The notes under the pieces were generated by a model, which worked only from the letters and a program-made list of their open reading frames with translations, ran no database searches and had not been told where the DNA came from. This document shows, piece by piece, positions 9,021-18,927 of a DNA stretch of 64,000 bases. The position numbers were made by a program, and so were the translations under genes. Source of the DNA: Duganella levis (GTDB lineage: Bacteria; Pseudomonadota; Gammaproteobacteria; Burkholderiales; Burkholderiaceae_D); NCBI RefSeq assembly GCF_009857605.1, contig NZ_WWCT01000005.1, positions 1 through 64,000 of the forward strand. Reading direction: 5' to 3'. The stretch's first letter is position 1. The number at the start of each line of letters is the position of its first letter.

Positions 9021-10205
9021 ATGAGCCAAGCCCGCGCCCAATTCCACTGGGATGACCCGCTGTTGCTGGACCAGCAGCTGACCGACGATGAGCGCATGGT
9101 GCGCGACGCCGCTGCCGCCTACTGCCAGGACAAGCTGCAACCGCGCATCCTCGATGCCTTCCGCCATGAAACCATGGACACGTCCATCTTCCGCGAAATG
9201 GGCGAGATCGGCCTGCTGGGCCCGACCATTCCCGAACAATACGGCGGCCCCGGCCTGAACTACGTGGCCTACGGCCTGATCGCCCGCGAAGTCGAACGCA
9301 TCGATTCCGGCTACCGCTCGATGATGAGCGTGCAGTCGTCGCTGGTGATGGTGCCGATTTACGAGTTCGGCACCGAAGAGCAAAAACAGAAATACCTGCC
9401 CAAGCTGGCCAGCGGCGAGTGGATCGGCTGCTTCGGCCTGACCGAACCGAACCACGGCTCCGACCCCGGCTCGATGATCACCCGCGCCAAGAAAGTGCCG
9501 GGCGGCTATTCGGTGAGCGGCGCCAAGATGTGGATCACCAATTCGCCGGTGGCGGATGTGTTCGTTGTGTGGGCCAAGGACGATGAAGGGTCGATCCGCG
9601 GCTTCGTGCTGGAAAAAGGCATGGCGGGCCTGAGCGCGCCGGCAATTCACGGCAAGTTCGGCCTGCGCGCCTCGATCACCGGCGAAATCGTCATGGACAA
9701 TGTGTTCGTGCCGGAAGAGAACGCCTTCCCGGACGTGCGCGGCCTGAAGGGTCCGTTCACCTGCCTGAACTCGGCACGCTACGGCATCGCCTGGGGCGCG
9801 CTGGGTGCGGCGGAATCGTGCTGGCACACGGCGCGCCAGTACGTCATGGATCGCACACAATTTGGCCGTCCATTGGCCGCCAACCAGCTGATCCAGAAGA
9901 AGCTGGCCGACATGCAGACCGAAATCACCATGGGCCTGCAAGGCTGCCTGCGCCTGGGCCGCATGAAGGATGAAGGCACGGCGGCGGTCGAGATCACATC
10001 GATGATGAAGCGTAATTCGTGCGGCAAGTCGCTGGACATCGCCCGCCTGGCGCGCGATATGCTGGGTGGCAATGGCATCTCGGACGAGTTCGGCATCATC
10101 CGCCACATGGTCAACCTGGAAGTGGTGAATACCTACGAAGGTACGCACGATATCCACGCGCTGATCCTGGGCCGGGCTCAGACCGGCATCCAGGCCTTCC
10201 AGTAA
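9021..10205 (+). CDS. gcdH: Acyl-CoA dehydrogenase, glutaryl-CoA dehydrogenase type
   Basis: The 394-residue FAD enzyme probably converts glutaryl-CoA to crotonyl-CoA and CO2 in lysine/aromatic catabolism. It shows ACAD signatures [14 protein letters not shown] and [18 protein letters not shown], and the catalytic base is E373 in [24 protein letters not shown], the ending characteristic of GCDH. The start at ATG 9021 ([10 protein letters not shown]) follows a GAGAG ribosome site; the upstream in-frame extension to 8940 is not protein-like. No CoA-transferase neighbour is present. The stop abuts the convergent AraC gene with a one-base gap. Confidence 0.9.
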   Translation: MSQARAQFHWDDPLLLDQQLTDDERMVRDAAAAYCQDKLQPRILDAFRHETMDTSIFREMGEIGLLGPTIPEQYGGPGLNYVAYGLIAREVERIDSGYRSMMSVQSSLVMVPIYEFGTEEQKQKYLPKLASGEWIGCFGLTEPNHGSDPGSMITRAKKVPGGYSVSGAKMWITNSPVADVFVVWAKDDEGSIRGFVLEKGMAGLSAPAIHGKFGLRASITGEIVMDNVFVPEENAFPDVRGLKGPFTCLNSARYGIAWGALGAAESCWHTARQYVMDRTQFGRPLAANQLIQKKLADMQTEITMGLQGCLRLGRMKDEGTAAVEITSMMKRNSCGKSLDIARLARDMLGGNGISDEFGIIRHMVNLEVVNTYEGTHDIHALILGRAQTGIQAFQ

Positions 10206-10206
10206 T

Positions 10207-11103
10207 TCACACCACGATGCTGGAAATATCGCTGATATTTTCCCGCAGTCGTGAGGCATCCTGTTTGGGCGGCCGGCCGAACAGCCGGCCGTATTCGCGG
10301 CTGAACTGGGACGGACTTTCGTACCCGACCGCGTAGGCGGTGCGGGTCGCGTCGGTACCGGCCGCCAGCAGGCGCCGCGCCGCCTGCAAGCGCAGCGTCT
10401 TCAGATATTGCAAGGGACTGGTCTCGGTCGCCGCGCGGAAATGCCGGTTGAACGACGACACGCTCATGCCGGCAATCCCCGCCACCGTCTCGATCGCCAC
10501 CGGTTCTTCAAAATGCTGACGCATCCAGTCGATGGCCCGGCGCACCTGGGCCAGCCTGCCCTCGTCGCGGGTGATCTGGCGCAGCAGCGGACCATGCGGG
10601 CTTTGCAGCAAACGGTACATCAGCTCGCGCTCGCGCGACGCCGCCAGCAGCGGTATATCCTCCGGCGTGTCGAGCAGCGCCAGCAAATGATCCCACGCCT
10701 CCAGCACCGCGCGCGACACCGGGCCGATATGAAAGCCCATCACCGGCTGTTCCGGCGGCGGCGCCGGCATCTCGGCGATCAGGGACGCAAACAGCGCATG
10801 ATCCAGCGTCAGGCCGGTGCCGACATAGGGCTGGTCGCCCGCCATCTCGAACACGCAGCAGGTGGTCGGCAACTCGATCAGCGAGGCGTAACAGCCGCCG
10901 GCGCTGTAGCGCAGCATCTTCCCGCCGACCAGCATCTGCTTGGCGCCTTGCAGCACCAGGCAAACGCCGGCCGCCACCGCCGTAATGGTCGGCTCCGGCT
11001 GACGGAAAGCGCCGATCGCCAGCCGTGGGATCGGCGTCTCGGTCAGCTGGCCGCCGCTGTGGTGCAGCACCCGGCGCGTCATTTTTTGAAGTAAATCGTC
11101 CAT
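10207..11103 (-). CDS. AraC-family transcriptional regulator
   Basis: This 298-residue protein has an N-terminal cupin-like AraC_N domain (residues about 20-180) and a C-terminal double HTH (about 195-290). The HTH segments are MSVSSFNRHFRAATETSPLQYLKTLRLQAARRLL and AYAVGYESPSQFSREYGRLFGRPP. It is divergent from an SDR oxidoreductase gene 133 bases away and probably controls it, as is usual for this subgroup. The inducer cannot be read from the sequence. Confidence 0.9.
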   Translation of the reverse strand: MDDLLQKMTRRVLHHSGGQLTETPIPRLAIGAFRQPEPTITAVAAGVCLVLQGAKQMLVGGKMLRYSAGGCYASLIELPTTCCVFEMAGDQPYVGTGLTLDHALFASLIAEMPAPPPEQPVMGFHIGPVSRAVLEAWDHLLALLDTPEDIPLLAASRERELMYRLLQSPHGPLLRQITRDEGRLAQVRRAIDWMRQHFEEPVAIETVAGIAGMSVSSFNRHFRAATETSPLQYLKTLRLQAARRLLAAGTDATRTAYAVGYESPSQFSREYGRLFGRPPKQDASRLRENISDISSIVV

Positions 11104-11236
11104 CGAACCAGTGTGGCAGCGCGGCCAGCGAACGGCAAGCGTTTGAGCGGATCAGGCAAGAAATCGGCCAGTTTTGGCGAATCTGCGGCCGCCGGCAGGC
11201 GTATCGTGATGATTCCACACACAGGAGGACTTCACC

Positions 11237-12208
11237 ATGAAACATTTCGGAGCAACATCCACCACCGACGAGGTGCTGGCCGGCATCGACCTGCGCGGCA
11301 AGCGCGCCTTCATCACCGGCGTCTCCGCCGGGCTGGGCGTGGAGACTGCGCGGGCGCTGGTGGCGCACGGCGCGTCGGTGGTCGGCACCGCGCGCGACTT
11401 GCAAAAAGCCGAGCGCGCCACCGCCTCGATACGACAGGCGGCGCAACACAACGGCGGCAACCTGACGCTGGTGCAGATGGACCTGGCCGACCTGGCGTCG
11501 GTGCGCGCGGTGGGCGACGCCATGGTCGCCGCCGGCCAGCCGTTCGATCTGGTGGTGGCCAACGCCGGCATCATGGCCACGCCGTTGGAACACACCCGCG
11601 ATGGTTTTGAAAGCCAGTTCGGCACCAATGTGCTGGGCCACTTCGTGCTGATCAACCAGCTGGCGCCGTTGATGCGGCAAGGCGCGCGGCTCGTCATGCT
11701 GTCATCCAACGGCCACCGTTTCGCCGATGTCGACCTGGACGATCCGAACTTCGCGCACACGCCTTACGATCCGTGGGTGGCCTACGGCCGCTCAAAGACC
11801 GGCGACGCGCTGCTGGCGGTCGCCTTCGACGCGCGCCATCGCCACCGAGGCGTGCGGGCGGCCAGCGTGCATCCGGGCGTGATCCAGACTGAGCTGGCGC
11901 GCAATATCGAGCCGGCGGCATTCCAGGCGGCGTTTGAGGCCATGAATGCGCAGCATCTGGCGCTGGGCAATCCGCCGTTCGAAGTGAAGTCGGTTGAGCA
12001 AGGCGCGGCCACCACCATCTGGGCCGGCGTGGTGGCGGATGCGGATGCTATTGGGGGGCGTTATTGCGAGGATTGCCAGGTCGGCGCGCTGGTGCCGGAC
12101 GAACTTGTGTTGAGTGCGTTCAGTGCGGGCGTTCGCCGGTATGCGGTCGATCCGGCGCGGGCCGAAGCGTTGTGGAACAAGGCGGAAGAACTGGTTAGCG
12201 CGCGCTAA
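11237..12208 (+). CDS. Short-chain dehydrogenase/reductase (retinol-dehydrogenase-like)
   Basis: This is a 323-residue classical SDR. The cofactor motif TGVSAGLG lies near residue 30, the NAG structural motif in VVANAGIMATPL, catalytic S in LSSNGH, and Y183/K187 in YGRSK. The long C-terminal region and sequence style resemble the WWOX/retinol-dehydrogenase-like group often found beside AraC regulators. A ribosome site (GGAGG, about 11222) fits ATG 11237. The substrate is unknown. A strong hairpin follows the stop. Confidence 0.88.
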   Translation: MKHFGATSTTDEVLAGIDLRGKRAFITGVSAGLGVETARALVAHGASVVGTARDLQKAERATASIRQAAQHNGGNLTLVQMDLADLASVRAVGDAMVAAGQPFDLVVANAGIMATPLEHTRDGFESQFGTNVLGHFVLINQLAPLMRQGARLVMLSSNGHRFADVDLDDPNFAHTPYDPWVAYGRSKTGDALLAVAFDARHRHRGVRAASVHPGVIQTELARNIEPAAFQAAFEAMNAQHLALGNPPFEVKSVEQGAATTIWAGVVADADAIGGRYCEDCQVGALVPDELVLSAFSAGVRRYAVDPARAEALWNKAEELVSAR

Positions 12209-12234
12209 AAAAAACCGCTGCCGAGGCAGCGGTT
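12207..12234. terminator. Bidirectional rho-independent terminator
   Basis: The stem AACCGCTGCC (12213-12222) / GGCAGCGGTT (12225-12234) is flanked on its left by an unbroken A run. It is therefore a textbook terminator for the minus-strand ompW gene (stem then eight U). It also folds at the end of the plus-strand SDR mRNA, where the U run is missing. Confidence 0.85.
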
Positions 12235-12250
12235 CTATCTACGTTGCGGG

Positions 12251-12931
12251 CTAGAAGCCCTTGAAGGCGTAGCCGATGCTGAAGTTGACTGCCAGCGGAT
12301 CGAGGCGCACTTCCTGGGTCTGACCGGTCGAGTAGTGGGCCGTGGTTTTCAGCTTGGTCTTGATGACCGACGCATCCAGGAACCATTTCTCGTTGATCTT
12401 GTACGTGCCGCCGATCTGGAAGCTGGCTGCCGACTTGTCGTCCAGCTTGAAGGTGGCGCCCGGGCCGCCGGTGTTCAGGATCGCCGTCAGCTGGCCCGAA
12501 CCGCGTTCCTTCTGGAACATGGCGTAGGTGTAACCCAAGCCGACATAAGGACGGAAGGTCGAGTTCGCGTTCAGGAAGCGGTACTGGACAAAGATGGTCG
12601 GCGGCAGCACTTCCGCCGTCGCCAGCTTGCCGGTGCCCTGGATCGAACCAGCGCCGCTCAGCTCGTGCTTGTACGGCAGGCCGGCGTCCAGCTCGACCGA
12701 GATGTTGTCGGTGAACAGATAACCTACCGTGAAGCGTGGCTGGGTGTCCGATCCGACATCGGTCTTGGTGCCCGGCAGCGCCGGCGCCGACACATCGCCC
12801 GAATCCACTTTCGGCGTGATCTTGTTGATACCCAGCGTACCCAGCCAGGTACCGGCGGTTTGTTGTGCCGATGCAGCCGAAGCCACCGTCATTGCGGCGG
12901 CCAGCGCCAGCAGTTTTACCGTTTTATTCAT
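12251..12931 (-). CDS. ompW: OmpW-family outer membrane protein
   Basis: The 226-residue protein has a 22-residue signal peptide (SAASA-Q). An eight-strand beta-barrel of the OmpW type follows, with alternating aromatic/polar strands such as RFTVGYLFTDNISVELDAGLP, STFRPYVGLGYTYAMF and the C-terminal FSIGYAFKGF ending in Phe, as needed for outer-membrane insertion. OmpW proteins form narrow hydrophobic channels. The gene is followed by a strong terminator. The SGNH lipoprotein gene lies upstream on the same strand, 31 bases away, so the two could be co-transcribed. Confidence 0.9.
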   Translation of the reverse strand: MNKTVKLLALAAAMTVASAASAQQTAGTWLGTLGINKITPKVDSGDVSAPALPGTKTDVGSDTQPRFTVGYLFTDNISVELDAGLPYKHELSGAGSIQGTGKLATAEVLPPTIFVQYRFLNANSTFRPYVGLGYTYAMFQKERGSGQLTAILNTGGPGATFKLDDKSAASFQIGGTYKINEKWFLDASVIKTKLKTTAHYSTGQTQEVRLDPLAVNFSIGYAFKGF

Positions 12932-12962
12932 ATCGTCTCCAGATATTTTCTATGTGACTGAA

Positions 12963-14339
12963 TTACAGCCAGCCCTTGGTCACCATCGCTTTGGACACAT
13001 AACGCGCCAGCAGCAGGTTGTTGTAAGGGGTTGGGTGTACGTCATCGGCAAAGGACCAGTGGCTGACGTCGCCCGTTTTCAGGTTGCTGGCGTTGCACAC
13101 CAGCGAGCTGCCCAGCGGGTTCTTGGCGGTCGTCAGGTCGCATGCGGTTTCGGACACGTTGGTCAGACCGTATGGGCCAGGGTTCGTGGCCTGGTCATGG
13201 CTGACCGCAAACACGTCCACCAGCAGCACTTTCGATTCGCTGGCCAGGCCCGAGCTCAGCGCGCTGTTGTAGGCGTTGACCATGGCGTTGATCAGTGCCT
13301 GGGTCGAGGCATCCTTGGTGCGACCCGACGGCGTGGTGGCCACGTCCGGGAGGTTGTTCACCACCACGTAGTTGGCGCCGTTGGCGATGATCTGGGTTTT
13401 CACCAGTGCCACCAACTCGGTGCCGGCTTGGCCCATTGCAGCGACCAGTTCCGGACCGTGGGCGGTCGCGTAGTCGGCGCCGGCCTTGGCGCCTGCAGTC
13501 TGCGCGTCAGTGGTGGCCTTGGCAACCATCGGACCAAAGACGGCAGCCGAAGCCACAGCCGAGTTACCCGGCTGCACAGCAGCAGCGCCGATAGCGGCTT
13601 GGGTGATGGTGGTCTGCGTCGCGCCGCTCTGTGCTGCGGCGGTTTGTGCGGCAGCACCGATAGCAGCAGCGGCAGTAACAGGATTGGTGGCGCCGGCAGC
13701 CAGCTGGCCGATCAGGCTGGTGAGGTAGGCGGTGTTGCCGGCAGTGGTACCCGCTGTGGTGGCTGCGCTGCTCAGCGCACCCAGCTGGAACAGTGCATCG
13801 TTACCGCCAGCCATGACCAGCACCAGCTCGTCGCCCTTGAATTTGCCGCCCACCGCTTTCAGGTGGTTGGCGATCTGGGTCACGACCGGATAGGTCAGCG
13901 CGCCCAGCGCGCTACCGGTCGCCTTATGGCTCGGTCCAATAGGATTGGTCACGCGCGAACCGCCCATGGCGTAGCCGTAGCAGCCGGCGTGCGGCGTGGC
14001 CGGCACCGAGAAGCCCTGGGCGGCATTGCCGTCCAGGCCAGTGACGGCGGCGCATGGTGCAGCCAGGCCGATCTGGGCGGCGGTCAGCTCGGTCCAGTTT
14101 TTGCCGGTCAGGGTTTCATTGACCGAGGTGTTGTTGCCGTTGATGGTGAATTTGCCGCCCTTCAGTGCGGCAACGGTGCCGACGGCGTAAGAGCCGACGT
14201 CGGACAGGCTATCGCCGAACGACACCTGTGCGCTGTATTTGACTTTCGTGGTTTGATCGCCCGCTGCTGGATCGGTGCCGCCGCAACCCGCAAGGACGGC
14301 CAGGGCCATTGCAGCAAGTGCAAGTTTGGTATGACGCAT
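12963..14339 (-). CDS. SGNH/GDSL-family lipoprotein hydrolase
   Basis: The 458-residue product is a predicted lipoprotein: signal peptide with lipobox LAGC, lipidated C19. The hydrolase blocks are FGDSLSDVG (nucleophile S44), GGND near residue 178 and D432-x2-H435 (DDVHPTPYNN). Esterase or lipase activity on the cell surface is expected. Between blocks III and V lies an Ala/Thr/Gly-rich low-complexity stretch (about residues 185-300), possibly a flexible or coiled insertion. ATG 14339 is chosen because AGGAGA lies just upstream; the longer reading from 14441 covers the intergenic hairpins. Confidence 0.85.
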   Translation of the reverse strand: MRHTKLALAAMALAVLAGCGGTDPAAGDQTTKVKYSAQVSFGDSLSDVGSYAVGTVAALKGGKFTINGNNTSVNETLTGKNWTELTAAQIGLAAPCAAVTGLDGNAAQGFSVPATPHAGCYGYAMGGSRVTNPIGPSHKATGSALGALTYPVVTQIANHLKAVGGKFKGDELVLVMAGGNDALFQLGALSSAATTAGTTAGNTAYLTSLIGQLAAGATNPVTAAAAIGAAAQTAAAQSGATQTTITQAAIGAAAVQPGNSAVASAAVFGPMVAKATTDAQTAGAKAGADYATAHGPELVAAMGQAGTELVALVKTQIIANGANYVVVNNLPDVATTPSGRTKDASTQALINAMVNAYNSALSSGLASESKVLLVDVFAVSHDQATNPGPYGLTNVSETACDLTTAKNPLGSSLVCNASNLKTGDVSHWSFADDVHPTPYNNLLLARYVSKAMVTKGWL

Positions 14340-14413
14340 GTTGTCTCCTAAAAATATTTTTTTGTCTTGTGATACGAACGGCCGTGCTATTCGCAACCCA
14401 ACTAATATGCCAG

Positions 14414-14457
14414 TACAAGAAACTCTTGTATAGAGGAACACCCCTAAAAACAGGGGT
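14414..14457. repeat. Two adjacent perfect hairpins upstream of the SGNH lipoprotein gene
   Basis: TACAAGA-AAC-TCTTGTA (14414-14430) is followed at 14440-14457 by ACCCCT-aaaaac-AGGGGT. Both have perfect arms. Neither has a T run in the minus direction, so they are more likely operator or mRNA-stability structures than terminators. The 174-base gap (14340-14513) holds nothing else that I can support. Confidence 0.5.
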
Positions 14458-14513
14458 TTGTGAGCAAAAAAGAACGCTTGCTCGGCATTTATTCAGCTAT
14501 ATCAAGTCGCCAT

Positions 14514-16058
14514 TCACCGCGTTGGTGCAGAATCAAGGAAGGCGCGCGCCTCCCGCAGGCAAAACGGCGCCACCAGTCCCGCGTGATACGCGTCCTTGAC
14601 CGCCTGGTCGGCGGCAGCGGCGCTGCCGGTCTGTCTCAGTGTGAGCAGACGCAACGCCTCCTTGGCGGCGGCGAACTCGGTGCGCGAGGTCAGCGACGGC
14701 CCCGCCGCCAGCGTGTCAACATTCAACACCGTCAGTTGCAGGCCGGCCGCATTTTGCGCACGGAAGTACGCCGCCGTGCTGGCGGTGTTGGCATACGGGA
14801 CCAACGGGTCTTCATCACCGCCGCACAGGAACAGCGGCACGGTCGGCGTGTAAGTGCGCAGGTCGTTCTTCAGCAGCCACTTGCGTAGTGATTGTGCCGG
14901 CGCGCAAGCCAGCGGCGTGGCGCTGCTGGCGTTGCACGGATTGGCCTTGAGGTCCGCCAGGTAGGCATCGCGGTAGGCGGTCTTGATCAGGTGATCGGCG
15001 CCGAAGGCGCTGGCGTAACCGGCCGTCTGCGGCAGCGAGTCGGCGGCAAACAGCACATCGTCCGGCAGCTTGCCGGCCGCCACCAGATCGCCCAGGCTTT
15101 GCGTGCCGGGCAACAGCGTGTCGATGCCGGTGGCGTACTTCGGCTCGTAGATATCGCTGGTGCTGCTGTACAGATTGGCGCCGGCGCGCTGGCCGGCGTT
15201 GATCAGCATCGGCAGGAAGCCGGCCGAGCCGGTGGTCGGCGCGCCGCTGAAGATAGCGTCGCCGAACTGCGTCAGCGCATACGGGCCGGACAATGGCGCG
15301 GCGGCCGTCACCGCAAATTCGGACGCGTATTGCGTCTGCATGGCGCGCTGCGTGGCCAAGGCCACAAAGCCGCCCTGCGAGTAGCCGGTGACCATCAGCC
15401 GGCTGGAGGCGCCAACGTTGATGCTGCTGAAGACACTGCGGGCGGCGCGCAAGGCGTCGATCATATCGGCCGACTGCTGTTGTGCATCCAGATACGGATG
15501 GTAGCCGGCGGTCGAGCCGGCATAGCCGACGTAATTCGGCGCCACCACGATATAGCCCTGGGCTGCGAACATGGCGGCGATCAGGCGTGGTTCGGTGGAA
15601 GCCAGGTTGGCCATGTCCGTGCTTTTTTGGACCGAGGTGCCGTGCGCATACAACAGCACCGGACGGCCGCCCTGGCAGGCCGCGTTGGTGCCCGATGGCA
15701 CGATGATGGCGGTGTTGGCGGGCGTGTCGGCGCCGGTCGAATCGATGGTGTGGTACTTCAGCGTGTAAGTGGTGATGGCGCAGGTGGGCGTGCCGGTGAT
15801 GGCGCTGCCCAAGGTGGTGCCGGCGTCGACCAGCGTTTTCAGCGCGGCCGGGTCGAGCGTGTTGACGGTGCTGCTGGCGCTGACAGTGACCGGCACCAGC
15901 GTGGCGCTGCCGATGGGCTGGCCGCGCAGTTGCGGCACCGGTGTCGAGGGTTGCGTCACGACGGTCCCGCCGCTGTGGTCGGCACTACTGCCGCCGCCAC
16001 CGCCGCAGGAAGCCAGAGTCAAGACGAGGGGAATCAGAGCCAGCCGTGCATTGCGCAT
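14514..16058 (-). CDS. Secreted alpha/beta-hydrolase lipoprotein (lipase/esterase-like)
   Basis: The 514-residue predicted lipoprotein has a lipobox ending at C18 (LTLASC) and a Gly/Ser linker. An alpha/beta-hydrolase domain follows, with oxyanion region LLYAHGTSV, nucleophile elbow GYSQGG and a likely acid in CGGDEDPLVPY. A catalytic His is not obvious in a conserved setting. The layout resembles secretory lipase/prolyl-oligopeptidase-like hydrolases. ATG 16058 is preceded by AAGGAAG; a Met five codons earlier is less likely. It may be expressed with the SGNH lipoprotein downstream. Confidence 0.82.
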   Translation of the reverse strand: MRNARLALIPLVLTLASCGGGGGSSADHSGGTVVTQPSTPVPQLRGQPIGSATLVPVTVSASSTVNTLDPAALKTLVDAGTTLGSAITGTPTCAITTYTLKYHTIDSTGADTPANTAIIVPSGTNAACQGGRPVLLYAHGTSVQKSTDMANLASTEPRLIAAMFAAQGYIVVAPNYVGYAGSTAGYHPYLDAQQQSADMIDALRAARSVFSSINVGASSRLMVTGYSQGGFVALATQRAMQTQYASEFAVTAAAPLSGPYALTQFGDAIFSGAPTTGSAGFLPMLINAGQRAGANLYSSTSDIYEPKYATGIDTLLPGTQSLGDLVAAGKLPDDVLFAADSLPQTAGYASAFGADHLIKTAYRDAYLADLKANPCNASSATPLACAPAQSLRKWLLKNDLRTYTPTVPLFLCGGDEDPLVPYANTASTAAYFRAQNAAGLQLTVLNVDTLAAGPSLTSRTEFAAAKEALRLLTLRQTGSAAAADQAVKDAYHAGLVAPFCLREARAFLDSAPTR

Positions 16059-16148
16059 ATCGCTTCCTTGCAAGATGGCCGGGCGAGTTTTTCGGCCGGC
16101 AACAAATTCATCTTAGCAGGTGAAGCTGCCGTAGAACACGGCAGTGGC

Positions 16149-17234
16149 TTATTTCTGCAACAGCGCGTCGATCACGCCAGCCGAGCCGAACACGGAGCGG
16201 CGCAGGCGATCGTTGACGCCCAGCCAGGCGGCGTCTTGCGGCGGGGTTTCGACCAGGATCAGGCCGGCATCGGTCTGGTCCATATCCCGCAGCGCAGCAT
16301 ACAGGCCATAGGCGTAGCCGGCCGGGTCGGCAGGCAGCATGCGTTGGGCATGGGCCGAGGTGGTCAGCGCGGCCGGCAGGTCGTGGCCGATCAGCGCCAC
16401 CTTGACGCCCTTGGCGTGCAGCTGGGACAGCGTAGCGGCAAAGCCATCGGCCGCCAGCATGGTAACCGGCGTGCGTGGCGCGTAGTGCGATTCCAGCGTA
16501 CCCGAGGCGCGCGGCGCGGCCTGGTCCGGCGCGGCCGGCAGCATGCCGATCACATCCGCAATCTGTTGCGCGCTGATGTGACCGGGACGCAGCAGCACCG
16601 GGCCATGCGTCGCCAGACGCGACATATCGACGATGGTGGACTCAATCCCCACCTCGCTCGAACCGCCTTCCAGCACGCGGCTGAGTTCGGCTGCGGAGCA
16701 GGCATCGTCGCCGTTCAGCGCGCCATCGTCATGCGTGTCCATGCCGAACTCGTCGCGCACGTGCTGCGCGGTGGTCGGGCTGACGTTGCCGAATTTGTTG
16801 GCCGATGGCGCCGCCACGCCGCCCTTGCCGCCTTTGAACGCCTGCAACAGCGCAATGGCGACCGGGTGCGACGGGCAACGCATGCCGACGCTGTCCTGGC
16901 CGGCCGAGACGGCGTCCGGGATGCGCGGGTTGCGTTTTAGGATCAGCGTCAGCGGACCGGGCCAGAAAGCTTGCACCAGCTGGCGCGCTTCGTCGGGCAC
17001 GTCGGTGGTCCAGTAGTCGAGATCGGCGCCGGGGGCGAGGTGCACGATCACCGGATGATCATGCGGCCGGCCCTTGGCTTCGTAGATGCGCGCCACGGCG
17101 GCCGGATTTTCAGCGTCCGCGCCGAGGCCGTAGACGGTCTCGGTGGGAAACGCCACCAGCCCGCCCTGCTCCAGAATGGCCGCCGCTTCGGCAATAGCGG
17201 CCTGGTCGGCGACGGTTGCGGATGGCTGCTTCAA
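16149..17234 (-). CDS. L-threonylcarbamoyladenylate synthase (Sua5/YwlC type)
   Basis: This 361-residue enzyme makes threonylcarbamoyl-AMP from Thr, bicarbonate and ATP, the first step of tRNA t6A37 synthesis. The N-terminal YrdC domain (about 1-210) shows [39 protein letters not shown] and [13 protein letters not shown]. The C-terminal Sua5 domain fills the rest, so it is the long Sua5 form rather than short TsaC. The start overlaps the purK stop by four bases, placing it last in a purC-purE-purK-sua5 operon. Confidence 0.93.
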   Translation of the reverse strand: MKQPSATVADQAAIAEAAAILEQGGLVAFPTETVYGLGADAENPAAVARIYEAKGRPHDHPVIVHLAPGADLDYWTTDVPDEARQLVQAFWPGPLTLILKRNPRIPDAVSAGQDSVGMRCPSHPVAIALLQAFKGGKGGVAAPSANKFGNVSPTTAQHVRDEFGMDTHDDGALNGDDACSAAELSRVLEGGSSEVGIESTIVDMSRLATHGPVLLRPGHISAQQIADVIGMLPAAPDQAAPRASGTLESHYAPRTPVTMLAADGFAATLSQLHAKGVKVALIGHDLPAALTTSAHAQRMLPADPAGYAYGLYAALRDMDQTDAGLILVETPPQDAAWLGVNDRLRRSVFGSAGVIDALLQK

Positions 17235-18427
17235 GCTTCGATCCCGAGCACGGCACAGGCGGCGTTGAGTTGCTGCTGCGCTTGCGCCAGCGTTGGCGCG
17301 ATGAAAGTCAGGTGACCCATCTTGCGCGCGCGGCGCGGATCGTCCTTGCCGTACAGATGCAGATTGGCGCCCGGCAGCGCCAGGATTTCATTCCAGGCCG
17401 GCTCACGCGTGGCGTCGCTGTCGTCGGTGAACCAGACGTCGCCCAGAATGTTCAGCATCACGGCCGCCGAATGCTGGCGCACATCGCCCAGCGGCAATTG
17501 CGCCATGGCGCGTACCTGCTGCGCGAACTGGCTGGTGACGCAGGCGTCGATGGTGTAGTGGCCGCTGTTGTGCGGACGCGGCGCCATTTCGTTGACCACC
17601 AGCGAACCGTCGGTCAGTACGAAGAATTCGATGCACAGCACGCCCACGTAACCGAGCTCGGCCACGATAGCTTGCGCCGCCTTCTGCGCTTTCAAGGCGC
17701 TCTCTTCCGATACGTTCGGGCCTGGCACGGTGGTGGTGAACAGGATGCCGTCGCGGTGCACGTTTTCGGCGATCGGATAGACCACCGATTCGCCGTCATG
17801 GCCGCGCGCTGTCAGAACCGATACTTCGTAGGCCAGCGGCAGCATTTTCTCCAGCAGGCAAGTCACCTTGTCCATGGATTCAAATGCGGCCTGCACATCG
17901 GCATGCGATTTCACGCGTACCTGGCCTTTGCCGTCGTAGCCCATGCGCACGGTTTTCAGGATGCCCGGCAGCAGGTCATCACCGATGGCGTCGATATCCG
18001 CTTGCGAAGCGATCACCTTGTGCGGCGCCGGCAGCACGCCCGACTTGTCGGCGCAGCTGACGAAGAAACTCTTCTCGGCTACACGGTCCTGCGCGACCGA
18101 CACGCCGTGCGCGTTCGGTGCCACGAACACCGATTGCGCCAGGCGCGACAGGCTGTCCGCCGGGACGTTTTCAAACTCGGTGGTAACGGCGGCGCATTGC
18201 GCGGCCAGCGCATCGAGACCAGCTTCGTCGCTATAGCCGGCGTTGACCAGCCGTTGTGCGACCTGGCCGGCCGGGCAATCTTCTGACGGCTCCAATACAG
18301 CAACCTGATAACCCATGGCCTGCGCGGCCTGGGCAAACATGCGGCCCAGCTGACCGCCGCCCATCACGCCCAGCCAGGCTGGTGGATTGGCTTGCGGCAG
18401 GATGGGCTTTAACTTCGTATCACTCAT
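17231..18427 (-). CDS. purK: N5-carboxyaminoimidazole ribonucleotide synthase
   Basis: PurK is an ATP-grasp enzyme that carboxylates AIR to N5-CAIR in purine synthesis. The 398-residue protein has the N-terminal [22 protein letters not shown], the ATP-grasp core [11 protein letters not shown] and the catalytic loop [16 protein letters not shown]. It is directly adjacent to purE (the purE stop touches the purK start with no gap) and overlaps sua5 by four bases, a tight operon. Confidence 0.96.
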   Translation of the reverse strand: MSDTKLKPILPQANPPAWLGVMGGGQLGRMFAQAAQAMGYQVAVLEPSEDCPAGQVAQRLVNAGYSDEAGLDALAAQCAAVTTEFENVPADSLSRLAQSVFVAPNAHGVSVAQDRVAEKSFFVSCADKSGVLPAPHKVIASQADIDAIGDDLLPGILKTVRMGYDGKGQVRVKSHADVQAAFESMDKVTCLLEKMLPLAYEVSVLTARGHDGESVVYPIAENVHRDGILFTTTVPGPNVSEESALKAQKAAQAIVAELGYVGVLCIEFFVLTDGSLVVNEMAPRPHNSGHYTIDACVTSQFAQQVRAMAQLPLGDVRQHSAAVMLNILGDVWFTDDSDATREPAWNEILALPGANLHLYGKDDPRRARKMGHLTFIAPTLAQAQQQLNAACAVLGIEA

Positions 18428-18925
18428 TTATTCAACCGGCAGAGTCATGGCCTTGGCGACCTCGGTTTGCGAAACGCGGAATGCTTCCAGCTTGTCGGCC
18501 AGCGCGTCGTCGGTAGCGGCCAGCATGGCCACGGCGGTCAGCGCTGCATTGGCGGCGCCCGCTTCGCCAATGGCGAAGGTGGAGACCGGCACGCCTTTCG
18601 GCATTTGCAGGATCGACAGCATGGAGTCTTCGCCGCGCAGATATTTCGACGGCACCGGCACGCCCAGCACCGGCACGATGGTCATGGCCGCAACCATGCC
18701 CGGCAGGTGCGCCGCACCGCCGGCGCCGGCGATGATGGCGCGCAGGCCGCGCGCGCGGGCGCTCTTGGCATAGGCATACATTTCGTCCGGCATGCGGTGG
18801 GCCGAAATCACTTGCGCTTCAAACGGCACGCCGAATTGCTTGAGGATGCTGACTGCATTCGACATCACGTCCCAGTCCGAAGACGAACCCATGATGACGC
18901 CGACCAGTGGTTTTTGATCCGCCAT
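18428..18925 (-). CDS. purE: 5-(carboxyamino)imidazole ribonucleotide mutase
   Basis: The 165-residue class I PurE moves the carboxyl group of N5-CAIR to give CAIR, using the product of the adjacent purK. Motifs are [14 protein letters not shown] (phosphate loop), [11 protein letters not shown] with the catalytic His, [11 protein letters not shown] and [22 protein letters not shown] 18925 is two bases after the purC stop. The in-frame extension to 19039 lies inside purC and is rejected. Confidence 0.96.
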   Translation of the reverse strand: MADQKPLVGVIMGSSSDWDVMSNAVSILKQFGVPFEAQVISAHRMPDEMYAYAKSARARGLRAIIAGAGGAAHLPGMVAAMTIVPVLGVPVPSKYLRGEDSMLSILQMPKGVPVSTFAIGEAGAANAALTAVAMLAATDDALADKLEAFRVSQTEVAKAMTLPVE

Positions 18926-18927
18926 CG

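Noticed and set aside
14892..16940. 682-codon plus-strand frame opposite the lipoprotein hydrolase and sua5
   Set aside because: It crosses two real genes on the other strand and their gap, and its composition is typical of GC-rich antisense frames.
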